Notes under the pieces: generated by a model
Databases searched by the model: none
The model's input: the letters and a program-made list of their open reading frames with translations, nothing else
What the model was told of the DNA's origin: nothing
Shown: piece after piece, positions 43,654-52,465 of the stretch
Layout: each line of letters begins with the position of its first letter
Numbering within the stretch: the stretch's first letter is position 1
Assembly (NCBI GenBank): GCA_001769855.1
Contig: MEPP01000001.1
Span: 350,982-414,981, forward strand
Reading direction: 5' to 3'
DNA: 64,000 bases
Origin: Bdellovibrionales bacterium GWA2_49_15
Lineage (GTDB): Bacteria; Bdellovibrionota; Bacteriovoracia; Bacteriovoracales; Bacteriovoracaceae
Made by a program: the position numbers and the translations under genes

Positions 43654-44622
43654 GTGAAAATTAATAAACTCCACTACGTCTTCATCCTCCTAATGTGCAC
43701 CTCCTTCGAGTGTCTGGCGGACATGGATTTGCTGTGTGAGCAGTTAAAGCTCGAAATCTGCAGTAAGCGCAACTACTCTCGCCGCTCCAACGCCTCCATG
43801 CCCACGGAGCAAAGTGCCTTCCGCATGAACCCCTCGGCCATTCCCACCGAGAAAGGCGTCGGCATCGAAACCATTATTGACGATGGCGATTATAACTTTG
43901 GCCTGGTTACCGGCACAGGCAAAGTGGGCGCGGCGGTGGGGCCGAATTCGGTGGATGATTCTTTTTTTGGCAATATGGCCATTGAGGCGGACGACGAATA
44001 TCGAACACGGATGCTGGCCGGGAAAAAATATAAGTCGCAAAAAACCGTTCTGGCCGGGGCCGTCAATCTCTATGGCGGCGGGGCCAACAGAAAACCGGTA
44101 AAGGTCAACTTAGGTTTGGCCGGACGCTATAACAAATACACCAAGCATTTTAAATCGGGCGTGGGCGGTGCCGTGGAGCTCGGCATTTTTTCCATCGGCT
44201 ATTCCAAATATAAGGACGAGTATTATTACGTCTCCCCGTACCCCACCCTCATTCCCAATACAACCTATCCTTATGAGGCCACCGTCGTAACCTTCGGTAT
44301 GAAGGTGCCCTACTTTGCCATCGATTATTCCACGGTGAAAAACAAGCTCAATGTCACCGCCACCACCGATCTGCAAACAACCATCAAGCTCCTCTCCACG
44401 ACTTTTTTTTGGCGCAATTGGATGTTCACCTGGGCCTCGCGCACGGAAGATAGTTATCGACCCGAGTACGATTTTAAGACTCAGCAATTTACTTATGTGA
44501 GAGAGAAGAATCAGAGTTTTTTAGGCCTGCAGTACTCTTTTAAAAATAAACTTATCCTGGGTGTCTTTCACAACTATTACCTGCTGCAAGACTACTCGCT
44601 CGGCCTTACGTGGTTTTTATAG
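43654..44622 (+). CDS. Predicted outer-membrane beta-barrel protein
   Basis: A 322-residue exported protein with a signal peptide (NKLHYVFILLMCTSFECLA), then an N-terminal Cys-containing section and from about residue 85 alternating amphipathic strands rich in Gly/Tyr (AVNLYGGGANR, VNLGLAGRYNKYTKHF, GGAVELGIFSIGYSKY, FLGLQYSFKNKLILGVFHNYY). It ends in a hydrophobic strand (SLGLTWFL), as in many barrels. It starts with GTG at 43654. Its function is unknown; a 10-12 strand barrel is a guess. Its last 17 bases overlap coaD, which is on the other strand. Confidence 0.6.
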   Translation: MKINKLHYVFILLMCTSFECLADMDLLCEQLKLEICSKRNYSRRSNASMPTEQSAFRMNPSAIPTEKGVGIETIIDDGDYNFGLVTGTGKVGAAVGPNSVDDSFFGNMAIEADDEYRTRMLAGKKYKSQKTVLAGAVNLYGGGANRKPVKVNLGLAGRYNKYTKHFKSGVGGAVELGIFSIGYSKYKDEYYYVSPYPTLIPNTTYPYEATVVTFGMKVPYFAIDYSTVKNKLNVTATTDLQTTIKLLSTTFFWRNWMFTWASRTEDSYRPEYDFKTQQFTYVREKNQSFLGLQYSFKNKLILGVFHNYYLLQDYSLGLTWFL

Positions 44623-45139
44623 AGCTTTCCACCAGATGACCTTCCAGCTTCCCCTTCAATTTCTCAATCACAAACTGCGAGATGGAGGGCAAAACATATT
44701 GATCAATTCTTTCTCCCAGCATGGCCAGCTCCCGCACCAAGGTGGAGCTGATGGTGGCGAAGTGGGGTTTGGTAAACATACAGATAGTTTCAATCTGCTT
44801 ATTGATTCCGCGATTACCCGCCGCCAGATCATGTTCTAACTGATAATCGGAAGTATTGCGCAATCCGCGCAGAAGGAAGTTGGCATTAACCTTTTCAGCA
44901 AAGCGTACCACCGCGCCGGAATGGCCCTCGACCATGACATTGTTTAATTTATAATACCGAACGTAGGAGCGCATCATCTCGATTCGATCGTCCATGGTGA
45001 AGATCGCGCCCTTTTGCGGATTGATGGCCGCGAGCCAGTACACCTTATCAAAATGCTGGGCAGCCCGCATCATGATATCGGCGTGTCCCCAGGTCGGTGG
45101 ATTGCCTGAGATGGGATAGACGACAACTTTTTCTTTCAT
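44606..45139 (-). CDS. coaD: Phosphopantetheine adenylyltransferase
   Basis: A 177-residue enzyme of CoA synthesis that makes dephospho-CoA from 4'-phosphopantetheine and ATP. It shows the T/HxGH region as GNPPTWGHADI (family usually GTFDPxTxGH), the substrate loop RGLRNTSDYQLEHDLA and ISSTLVRELA. It is somewhat longer than the usual 160 residues because of its C-terminal tail. Twenty bases separate it from the fatty acyl-AMP ligase gene, so it appears to be the last gene of the type III polyketide operon, where it could support CoA and carrier-protein cofactor supply (inference). Confidence 0.88.
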   Translation of the reverse strand: MKEKVVVYPISGNPPTWGHADIMMRAAQHFDKVYWLAAINPQKGAIFTMDDRIEMMRSYVRYYKLNNVMVEGHSGAVVRFAEKVNANFLLRGLRNTSDYQLEHDLAAGNRGINKQIETICMFTKPHFATISSTLVRELAMLGERIDQYVLPSISQFVIEKLKGKLEGHLVESSIKTT

Positions 45140-45159
45140 GACTTGTCTCCTGAGTCTTT

Positions 45160-46881
45160 CTATTTTGACATCAAAAAACGTCGAAGGCCAAGCTTAAAGG
45201 CCAGAAATCCCTTGAGGGAGTAGTACAAAAAAAGTATCGAGGCCCAAAGTCCGTCTTTGGGGGGGCGCAATTTTCCCTCTAGGTAGAGAGTCATGGCCTT
45301 TTCCCTCTGAATTTTCCCCGAGGAAGTTCGGGGTAAACTGCCGGGGGCCACGAAGGCGATGCGGGCAAGGGGAAGCGAGAGTTGCTCCAGAAGCCGGTTT
45401 TTGATTTTATCTTTAAGTTTTGCCTCCTCCGCTGGGGGAAGAGGGCGACGAATCTCGGCCAGAAGATAGTTTTCCTCAGACAGCGTGGCGCGAATGGCCC
45501 AACGGCCGACCCGCAGCTCTTTAAAATCGTAAAGCACCGCCTCGGCCGTTTCCGCATCAATATTGCGACCGCGAACAATCAAAATATCCTTGGCCCTGCC
45601 GGCGATATAAAGTTCTCCCTCAAAGAAAAATCCACGATCGCCGGTTGAAAAAAATCCATCCCGTTTCTCCAGCGGAGCATGCAGATAACGATCAATGACG
45701 GCCGGCCCGCGGGCCCAAATATGGCCGACTTGTCTTTCAGGTAACCGCTCCCCTTCCTCATCAAGAATTTTGATCTCCACATCCCTAACCGGAACTCCCA
45801 CAGACGCCAGGGTTACCCCGGCGAGACCCAGAACCTCATTCTCAAATTTTTTAAACTTAGCCCCACTTCCCAATTTGGGAAAGGTGAGCGCCAAGGTGGC
45901 CTCGGACATTCCATAGACCGGAAGCACCGCTTCGGGGCGCAGTCCCGCGCCTCTGAAGCGTTCAATGAAAAAATCAATCGTGTCACGGGATACCTGCTCC
46001 GCTCCGCAAAGGGCGACTCGCAGTGATGAGAGATCCAGTTTTTTTAAGTCCTCCTCACTCACCCGCTTGGCGGTCAAACCGAAGGCAAAGTTGGGGGCCA
46101 CCGTAATCGTCGCCTGGTTTTTTGAAATGGTCTCCAGCCAAAGCGCCGGCCTGGCCAAAAATTCCTCAGGACGAATCAGCGCCATATTTGACTTCACACA
46201 CAGGGCCGAAAAGAAAGAACCCACCAACCCCATATCGTGATAGAGGGGCAACCAAGAAACCCCCGAATCAACTCCGGGAACGACCTTCAGACCTTCACTG
46301 ATACTTTGCAAGTTGCTGGCCAGGTTGGCATGGGTGACAACCGCCGGACGCGTGGTGCCGGTGGTACCGGAGCTAAATTGAATAAACGCCGGTCGCTGTG
46401 AATCGCGACCCTTTCGCCAGTCCGGATTAAATTTTTCCGTGCCTTCAAATTCATCGGGGGTCATCACCTTGGCACCATGACCGACCTTGCCCAGGGCCTC
46501 GACGGGTCCATAGATAGGCGCTTTCAAGGCCTTCATCGTGATCAAAATTTTCGGTCTAAGCAGGAGAAGTTGCTTTTCAAGATGGGCCAAATACTCATCA
46601 ATCTTTCCCAAGATCAGGGGAGGATACAAGGCACAAGGGACGGCCTCACAAAGCATCGCGCCCAGCAGAAGGCGGACAAAATCCGGCCCATTGGGAAGCA
46701 CCAGGGCCACAGGATCACCTGGACGCACCCCGGCCTGCTGGAGGGCATGGGCGGTGGCCAAAGATTTCTCGGCCAGAGTTTGATAGCTCCAAAAGGTCGC
46801 CTGCCCGTTCCGTTCGACAAAAGAGAGTCCCCTTTTATCTTCCTTTAAAAATTGCTCGAAGTAGCTCCAAAAATTATACAC
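45160..46881 (-). CDS. Fatty acyl-AMP ligase (FAAL)
   Basis: A 573-residue member of the AMP-binding superfamily. The phosphate loop is FSSGTTGTTRPAVVTHANL, and SWLPLYHDMGLVG is the FAAL-type A4 motif. The motif region YGMSEATLA and STGDRGFFFEGELYIAGRAKD follow, then RGRNI in the hinge and a C-terminal Lys in SSGKIQREKA. FAALs activate fatty acids as acyl-AMP and pass them to an acyl carrier protein rather than to CoA. The ACP is encoded directly upstream with an eight-base overlap. GTG 46881 has GGGAG upstream; an in-frame GTG at 46923 would overlap the ACP more. It ends in a hydrophobic/basic tail. Confidence 0.88.
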   Translation of the reverse strand: MYNFWSYFEQFLKEDKRGLSFVERNGQATFWSYQTLAEKSLATAHALQQAGVRPGDPVALVLPNGPDFVRLLLGAMLCEAVPCALYPPLILGKIDEYLAHLEKQLLLLRPKILITMKALKAPIYGPVEALGKVGHGAKVMTPDEFEGTEKFNPDWRKGRDSQRPAFIQFSSGTTGTTRPAVVTHANLASNLQSISEGLKVVPGVDSGVSWLPLYHDMGLVGSFFSALCVKSNMALIRPEEFLARPALWLETISKNQATITVAPNFAFGLTAKRVSEEDLKKLDLSSLRVALCGAEQVSRDTIDFFIERFRGAGLRPEAVLPVYGMSEATLALTFPKLGSGAKFKKFENEVLGLAGVTLASVGVPVRDVEIKILDEEGERLPERQVGHIWARGPAVIDRYLHAPLEKRDGFFSTGDRGFFFEGELYIAGRAKDILIVRGRNIDAETAEAVLYDFKELRVGRWAIRATLSEENYLLAEIRRPLPPAEEAKLKDKIKNRLLEQLSLPLARIAFVAPGSLPRTSSGKIQREKAMTLYLEGKLRPPKDGLWASILFLYYSLKGFLAFKLGLRRFLMSK

Positions 46882-47128
46882 GCGTCTGATCTCCCAGCTT
46901 GACCAGGGCCTCTGCCAGATCACCCACCGACCTTAAATCGTAGGCCCAGGTGGCATCAATGGTAACTTTCAAGGTATTTTCTAACTCCACCATCAAAGTA
47001 AGTCGTTCCAAGCTATCCAAATTTAGCTCACTTAAGGTGAGCGTCTCAAAGTTGTCAGGGGCCACCTTGTCCAATTTTTTTTCCAGAATCTCTTTTAAAA
47101 GCAGCATCATTTCCTGGGAAGTTTTCAT
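46874..47128 (-). CDS. Acyl carrier protein
   Basis: An 84-residue helical carrier with the phosphopantetheine attachment serine in LNLDSLERLTLMVELE and an acidic helix 2. It is dedicated to this cluster rather than the housekeeping ACP, judged by its place between the methyltransferase and FAAL genes. It likely receives a fatty acyl group from FAAL and presents it to the type III PKS. ATG 47128 shares its first base with the methyltransferase stop (TGATG) and has GGAGA upstream; the preceding TTG at 47131 is a less likely start. Confidence 0.9.
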   Translation of the reverse strand: MKTSQEMMLLLKEILEKKLDKVAPDNFETLTLSELNLDSLERLTLMVELENTLKVTIDATWAYDLRSVGDLAEALVKLGDQTRV

Positions 47129-47652
47129 CAAGGTTTCTCCGACAGGGCCAGCGCCTTATGCTCCAAGCTTACCCGCTGCCTCAGGACATAAAAATTGGCC
47201 AGCAAAAAAAAACCGGCCGTCCACCAAAGCCCGCCCAGCATGGGCAGGGCCCATAATTCCAAAACCACGCCGAGATAATTGGGATGATTAAAAAAGCTAT
47301 AAAGTCCTCTTTGAATGGGAGGGTGGCCCGGAACTACAAAGACTTTGGTGGTCCAGCGTTCTCCCAGGATCGCCATGGAATAGAGGCGCAAGGCCTGTCC
47401 CAGAAAGATCATGACCAGGCCCAGAATAATCAAATTTTTCTCCGGTGGAGCAAAATGCCAAAAGCCTTCACCCACCAGCGCGCAAAAAAATAAGGTGTGC
47501 AGGATCTTCATGGTGAGATAATTTTTCTCACCGATCTCGTAGGCCCCTTTTTGAGTCAGCTTTTTGGCGTGGGATGAGGACAGAGACAGCTCCACCAGAC
47601 GCTGGATCACGATGGCGCCAACCGCCAGAGAATATCCTAGCGGGGACAGCAT
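47128..47652 (-). CDS. ICMT-type membrane methyltransferase
   Basis: A 174-residue integral membrane protein with the isoprenylcysteine methyltransferase family signature QRGLYSFFNHPNYLGVVLELWALP and about four to five hydrophobic segments. In Streptomyces an ICMT-like enzyme of the srs operon methylates phenolic lipids made by a type III PKS, so here it probably O-methylates the polyketide product (inference). ATG 47652 is preceded by GGAG. It overlaps the type III PKS by 16 bases; a TTG at 47676 is in frame. Confidence 0.82.
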   Translation of the reverse strand: MLSPLGYSLAVGAIVIQRLVELSLSSSHAKKLTQKGAYEIGEKNYLTMKILHTLFFCALVGEGFWHFAPPEKNLIILGLVMIFLGQALRLYSMAILGERWTTKVFVVPGHPPIQRGLYSFFNHPNYLGVVLELWALPMLGGLWWTAGFFLLANFYVLRQRVSLEHKALALSEKP

Positions 47653-48704
47653 TCTATCACTCCGCCTTCGGCGCAAAAACCAGGGCCTAGGGCAAAGAAG
47701 AAGCCGCGCCGATTGGCACGGAACTCAGGTGATGATTTGAAAAGCTCTAAGACATTCCAAATTGAAACAGAACTCAAATTGCCATGCTGGCGCAAGCTCT
47801 CCCAGCTAAAAGCGATACTCGCCTGCAGGTGGGGAAAGGCTTCGCCCAAGGCCTGGAGTACCTTGGGCCCCCCGGGATGGCCCACCACAAAGTCAGGGGT
47901 AAGTTCGGGGGAAAATACCTTATGCAAATTATTCAACAGAGGTGGAATTTCTCGACTGACCACCTCGGCGACCTCGGTACTCAGCACGATCTTCAATCCG
48001 TCCTGGGCGATATCCCATCCCATGACTCGTTCCGTATTTTTAAAGAAGGCCGACTGCCCTCCCAGGTGTCGAAAGCGGGCACGGTTGTGGAGAGGATGTT
48101 CCCTGCCACACATCAGAACAACTCCGGCACCATCGCCGAATAAGGCGGCCGAAACCACATTCGCCATTTCACTTTCCTGCACTCGCATGCATAAAGAGCA
48201 TAGCTCCACAGATAAGAGCACTACGACCTCTTTTGGGTGCCCCACCAGATAATCGGCGGCGCGGTTCAAAAGAGCGGCACCGGCCAAGCAGCCCAGGCCA
48301 AAGACCGGCACCCGTTTCACCGAGGGCGCAAAGGCAAAACGATTCATCAGTCGCGCCTCAATCGAGGGTACGGCGAAACCGGTTACAGAGTTACTCATAA
48401 AAAGCGACACTTCGGCCGGATCTAAATTAAAATCGCGGAAGAGATCGGTGAGAAGAGTGGTGCCAAGCTCCAGCGCCTGTTCTAACCAGATTTTTTGACG
48501 AATTTCCCAGTTATTTATTTTCTCGTATTCGGATAATGGCCGAGCGAAGGAGCGAAATTCCACTCCGGCGTTTTTTTGAATTTCCAAAATTCGTTCATAG
48601 TTAAAAAAATTGGCCTGCCAAAATTTCTTCAGCTCGTCTAAAATTTGCCCTTGGGGATAGTGATTTTTTGGAAATGTAGTGCGAACGTCAACAATATAAG
48701 TCAC
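47637..48704 (-). CDS. Type III polyketide synthase
   Basis: A 355-residue chalcone-synthase-like enzyme with the full Cys-His-Asn triad: Cys139 (VFGLGCLAGAA), His276 (VVGHPGGPK) and Asn309 (RQHGNLSSVS). It should extend an acyl starter with malonyl-CoA to give alkylresorcinols or alkylpyrones. It is the first gene of an operon with methyltransferase, ACP, FAAL and coaD. GTG 48704 was chosen because GAGG lies six bases upstream; an in-frame GTG at 48716 adds four residues. The C-terminus ECCPR is short, as in bacterial members. Confidence 0.93.
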   Translation of the reverse strand: MTYIVDVRTTFPKNHYPQGQILDELKKFWQANFFNYERILEIQKNAGVEFRSFARPLSEYEKINNWEIRQKIWLEQALELGTTLLTDLFRDFNLDPAEVSLFMSNSVTGFAVPSIEARLMNRFAFAPSVKRVPVFGLGCLAGAALLNRAADYLVGHPKEVVVLLSVELCSLCMRVQESEMANVVSAALFGDGAGVVLMCGREHPLHNRARFRHLGGQSAFFKNTERVMGWDIAQDGLKIVLSTEVAEVVSREIPPLLNNLHKVFSPELTPDFVVGHPGGPKVLQALGEAFPHLQASIAFSWESLRQHGNLSSVSIWNVLELFKSSPEFRANRRGFFFALGPGFCAEGGVIECCPR

Positions 48705-48787
48705 AGCAAACCTCACAACCTTGGGATTCTCTCCCTTTCACCAACATAAATCAAATATTATGCTAGAATGATGCGGAGGGAAGAAGG

Positions 48788-50899
48788 ATGAAAAAAATAG
48801 TCTCTTGGTTCACTGTGTGTGCATGCATCGTCGTGACGCTCGTCTCACTGATCCTCACGCTGCCCATGTCCCAGGAAAATCCCGAGAAGCTATTTTTAAG
48901 AGATCAGCAACTTCAAGACTTTGAACTCTACACAAAAAAGATTGAAGAGCGTGAGATCGTGGTGGGCCTGGTAAAATCCCAGCAATCTCTTCTGCAAAAC
49001 CTAGAGCTTTCCGATGATCTTGCAGCTCAGTTAGCGGATGTTTTATCAGATCAACAGGTGACGATTCATTCCTTTCGCACCTTCTTTGGTAAAATGTTTA
49101 GCTCGACCATCGATCCCCTCGCGCTTTCAGAAAAGATTGAGAAAATTGTTGGTGAGGCCAAGCTACTCCCCCTGCTGGACCAGAAACATATCGCCCACCT
49201 TTTTGTTTTAGTGCCGAATCTCACCTTGCGCGACAAGAATTCCATCCTTCAGCATATCAAGACGGTTTATGCCAAAGGCCCCAACCCCTACTTTTTAAGC
49301 GGCCCGACCGTGATCAACCAAGGACTCAACGAACAATCCAATCAAATAAAAAATCGCCTTTTCCCGCTGATGTTTATGCTGTGCTTTTTTCTCCTCTGGG
49401 GAATGACAGGAAAAATGCTTCCCACTTTGGTGATTTTTGTCCCTTCACTCATGGCCAGCGGATTGTCTCTCCTGAGCATTTATCTTTTGTTTGGCAGCAT
49501 GAATATGATTAATTCCGTCCTGCCCCTCTTCACCTTTGCCATCAACGCCTCCCTCGGCTTGCATCTGCTGTTTTCCCTGGCGTACTCCGAAAATTTTAAC
49601 AGCATGATCAAATTCAAGACCACGCCCATCTGTCTTATGATGGGGACCACCTTTATCGGACTGATCTCACTGGTAGTCAGCGATCTCGCCATCATTCGCC
49701 AATTTGCCCTCCTGGCCGCAGGCCTGACTGTGCTTACGAGTGTCACTCATCTTGCCTTCGCCTGGGCCTTTTACGCCCTCTTTCCCAACACCCCCAGACA
49801 GGCCCGGCCTCTTCAGCTTTTCAATCGCTGGCAAGGTCTGTTGCCTCCCACCCGCCTCACCTTCTGGGTTTTAACTCTACTCACTGTCATAGGCACTCTT
49901 GCGATTCCGTCTATCCGATTGGAAACTGAGGCCGCCCATTATTTTAATCAGGAAAAGCACCCTGTCGGTCAGGGCATCAAGGAGATCGGCGGGACGATCT
50001 TCGGAAATCCCAATATGGACATTATTCTGGAAAAAACTTCAGCCCCATGGAGCATGGCGGATTTGGAAAAAATTCATCAGCTGGAAAATAAACTTCTTTC
50101 CGCCCTAGGCCCTCATTATAAAATTCTCTCTCCCAATCAATTTCTGCTCGAGGCCAACGCCATCTCCGGAGTCGGCAGATCACTGCCCTCTTCTCTGCTC
50201 TCTTACCCCATTATTCTGGGACAAATTCTAGGGGATACCAACGCCTCTTATTACCAGGATCACCTCTACCGCATGACCCTCATGGGCCCGACTCTCGGGA
50301 CTCTGGAGTTTACCGCCTTTGATAAGCTGGTGGCGCAGCTTCTGAAGGCGGAAGAACCATGGGGGCCAATTTCATATCAGCTCACCGGAACCTCGTACAA
50401 CTTAAAGCGCTCCCAGCTCAACCTCGTGAGTATTCTGGCCCTGAGCTTCTTGAGCTCACTGGTTGTCATTACTCTGTCGGCCTTTTTCATCAGTCTTCAG
50501 CGCAAAATCCGTCCGACCTTGATTTTCTTCGCCGTCAATCTGTTTCCCTTGCTCACCACCTGTCTGTTTATCAAAATTTTCAACCTGTCTTTCAACATCG
50601 CCACGGTGATGACCTTTAGTATCGCACTGGGATTGGTGGTGGATGGCACCTTTCACCTCCAGCACGCCCACGCCCACCTGCCCCGTGAGCAAATTTGGCC
50701 GTCGGTAAAATACCCGATCTGGGCCAGCACCCTCGTTCTCACTCTGAGCTTTGCCATCCTCGCTATGAATCAATTTCTGCCCATTCGCGAGTTTGCCTTG
50801 GTCCTCGTGATGAGCATCTTTCTGGGAATGATTTTTGATCTTTATTTTCTGGATGCGGCGATCAGGCTTTTCACACCTAAGGGTGAACTAAAAGATTAA
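48788..50899 (+). CDS. RND/MMPL-family lipid exporter
   Basis: A 703-residue RND superfamily permease. There is an N-terminal TM helix and a periplasmic loop (about 35-185), then five or six TM helices (about 195-340). A second half follows with its own TM (about 360), a periplasmic loop (about 390-540) and five TM helices (from VSILALSFLSSLVVITLSAFF). Charged TM residues are present in SIALGLVVDGTFHLQHAHAH, the place of the family's proton-relay Asp. It resembles MMPL/HpnN lipid exporters. It is divergent from the type III PKS operon and is the likely exporter for its lipid product. ATG 48788 follows GGAGGGAAGAAGG. Confidence 0.85.
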   Translation: MKKIVSWFTVCACIVVTLVSLILTLPMSQENPEKLFLRDQQLQDFELYTKKIEEREIVVGLVKSQQSLLQNLELSDDLAAQLADVLSDQQVTIHSFRTFFGKMFSSTIDPLALSEKIEKIVGEAKLLPLLDQKHIAHLFVLVPNLTLRDKNSILQHIKTVYAKGPNPYFLSGPTVINQGLNEQSNQIKNRLFPLMFMLCFFLLWGMTGKMLPTLVIFVPSLMASGLSLLSIYLLFGSMNMINSVLPLFTFAINASLGLHLLFSLAYSENFNSMIKFKTTPICLMMGTTFIGLISLVVSDLAIIRQFALLAAGLTVLTSVTHLAFAWAFYALFPNTPRQARPLQLFNRWQGLLPPTRLTFWVLTLLTVIGTLAIPSIRLETEAAHYFNQEKHPVGQGIKEIGGTIFGNPNMDIILEKTSAPWSMADLEKIHQLENKLLSALGPHYKILSPNQFLLEANAISGVGRSLPSSLLSYPIILGQILGDTNASYYQDHLYRMTLMGPTLGTLEFTAFDKLVAQLLKAEEPWGPISYQLTGTSYNLKRSQLNLVSILALSFLSSLVVITLSAFFISLQRKIRPTLIFFAVNLFPLLTTCLFIKIFNLSFNIATVMTFSIALGLVVDGTFHLQHAHAHLPREQIWPSVKYPIWASTLVLTLSFAILAMNQFLPIREFALVLVMSIFLGMIFDLYFLDAAIRLFTPKGELKD

Positions 50900-51695
50900 G
50901 CAGGGCATAGAACTGATCGGTCTGCTCAATCACCCGCAGCATGGGAAATTGTTTTCGCATATCGAAGATTCCCAGGCCTAAGCCAAAGGATTTTTCCTTG
51001 AGCATATAGGGAACGCCCAGTCCGCCCTCAGCACTTTGAACAACCACAATCACCCCGGTTTCCGAACTCTGGTGGGCATAGACTCCTGCCAGCGGAGAAC
51101 CTTTGGTGAGCTTTTTGAGTTCCAGATCTCCCATGCCCGCCGTCACCGTGGCGCCAACCCCGATACCGTTGGCCACTTCCGGGGCGAGAGCAAGAAAACG
51201 CCGGCCGTCTTGCGACTCACAACGAAAGGCCTTGAGGCCCAGACCAAAAGAAAGTCCCAGGCCGACTGAAAAGCCTAAGCTCACAAAACGACAGCTTCCA
51301 TTTGGATTGAGAAGAGTGGACACCACATTCACCACAGGAACAGGATAGCTTGGCGCAAGCTCGGCCAACTTTCGTTCCATGGCACTGCGATCAACCTGAC
51401 TCATGGGAGCTTTTTCTTTCAGCTCCAACCAGCAGGCCTTGCGTAGCTCAGTTAAAAGCTGGCCATCATCCACAATCTCACTCACCCGTTTGACATAGAT
51501 AAGCGCCACCAGAACGGCCTCATCGCCACCTTTGGCCTGCTCAATAAAACTCCGCGCACAGGCGAAAATTTTAGAAATTTCTTTGACCGACTCACTATTT
51601 TTCCGCATTCCCTTGGGCAAACGCCCGGCCCAAACCACCTCGGAAAAAAGGCCAAGCAGGATACAGAGAAAAGTTATAAATTTTTGGGCCGACAT
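50877..51695 (-). CDS. Secreted protein of unknown function
   Basis: A 272-residue protein with a signal peptide (MSAQKFITFLCILLGLFSEVVWA). A helical Cys-containing section (ACARSFIEQAKGG, LRKACWLEL) follows, and then a Gly-rich beta segment (about 140-250: LGFSVGLGLSFGLGLKAF, ANGIGVGATVTAGMGDLELK). The Gly-rich repeat is somewhat like YSC84-type lipid-binding domains, but I cannot claim the family. ATG 51695 has GGAG upstream. Its end overlaps the exporter gene by 23 bases in convergent orientation. Confidence 0.6.
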   Translation of the reverse strand: MSAQKFITFLCILLGLFSEVVWAGRLPKGMRKNSESVKEISKIFACARSFIEQAKGGDEAVLVALIYVKRVSEIVDDGQLLTELRKACWLELKEKAPMSQVDRSAMERKLAELAPSYPVPVVNVVSTLLNPNGSCRFVSLGFSVGLGLSFGLGLKAFRCESQDGRRFLALAPEVANGIGVGATVTAGMGDLELKKLTKGSPLAGVYAHQSSETGVIVVVQSAEGGLGVPYMLKEKSFGLGLGIFDMRKQFPMLRVIEQTDQFYALLNLLVHP

Positions 51696-51814
51696 GAGGG
51701 CACTCCAATTTGGTATAAACAGAAGGACTCTATATGCCGGATTCATCACGTTGCGTCAAGAGCCTCTATCCTCATTTATTGAAAAAAGAGGCCCCCCATG
51801 ATACGAGGCCAGCA

Positions 51815-52465
51815 ATGAACGACAGAGAACTGAGCAAAGGCCAAAAAACGGCGGTAAAAATTTTAGAGGCCGCGGCCCGTTGTGTGGCCAAAATTGGCGC
51901 AGAGAAGACCTCCATCACCGCCATTGCCCACGAGGCCAAGTTAAAACGCTCACTTATCGCCTATCACTTTCCCAAAAAAGAAGATATTTTTTACCACGTG
52001 ATGAAACACATTATGGTGCAGTTTGGGCGCAGCTACCTTCCCTCCCGCCCGAAAATTTCCCCCGCCCCAAAACAGGAAAAACAGGACCTGCTCAACTTGA
52101 TCTCGGCCTATATGGATTATTTTCAAACTTATCCCCATTATTTTCACTGCTACCTGCACTGCTTTTACCTGGCCTCGGTGCATGAGCACTATAAGCAGCT
52201 CAACACCCGCATCCTGAGGCGAATCATCATTCGCATTCAAAGCAAAATCAAGGCCCTTACCGAGGCCGAAAATTTGAATGTGCCCATGCGTGATATGGAA
52301 GATTTTGCCAATATTATCTACTCCAACCTGCTCGGCACCATCATGAGCTACTACACGGTTATCCAGGACCGCCCTTATGAGGAGTACAAAAAACACGGTA
52401 TGCAAATCTTATTCACGGAAATTGATCTTTTCCTGGAGCGGGCCAAGACTCATCTTCATCTATAG
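51815..52465 (+). CDS. TetR-family transcription regulator
   Basis: A 216-residue regulator. The N-terminal helix-turn-helix is clear (KILEAAARCVAKIGAEKTSI, then AIAHEAKLKRSLIAYHFPKKEDIFYHVM). The C-terminal helical ligand-binding domain contains unusual aromatic/His clusters (YMDYFQTYPHYFHCYLHCFY). It is a probable repressor released by a small lipid- or drug-like ligand. It is divergent from the secreted protein gene, and the adjacent exporter and polyketide cluster make plausible targets (inference). ATG 51815 has GAGG upstream; the frame is open further back to 51734. Confidence 0.9.
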   Translation: MNDRELSKGQKTAVKILEAAARCVAKIGAEKTSITAIAHEAKLKRSLIAYHFPKKEDIFYHVMKHIMVQFGRSYLPSRPKISPAPKQEKQDLLNLISAYMDYFQTYPHYFHCYLHCFYLASVHEHYKQLNTRILRRIIIRIQSKIKALTEAENLNVPMRDMEDFANIIYSNLLGTIMSYYTVIQDRPYEEYKKHGMQILFTEIDLFLERAKTHLHL

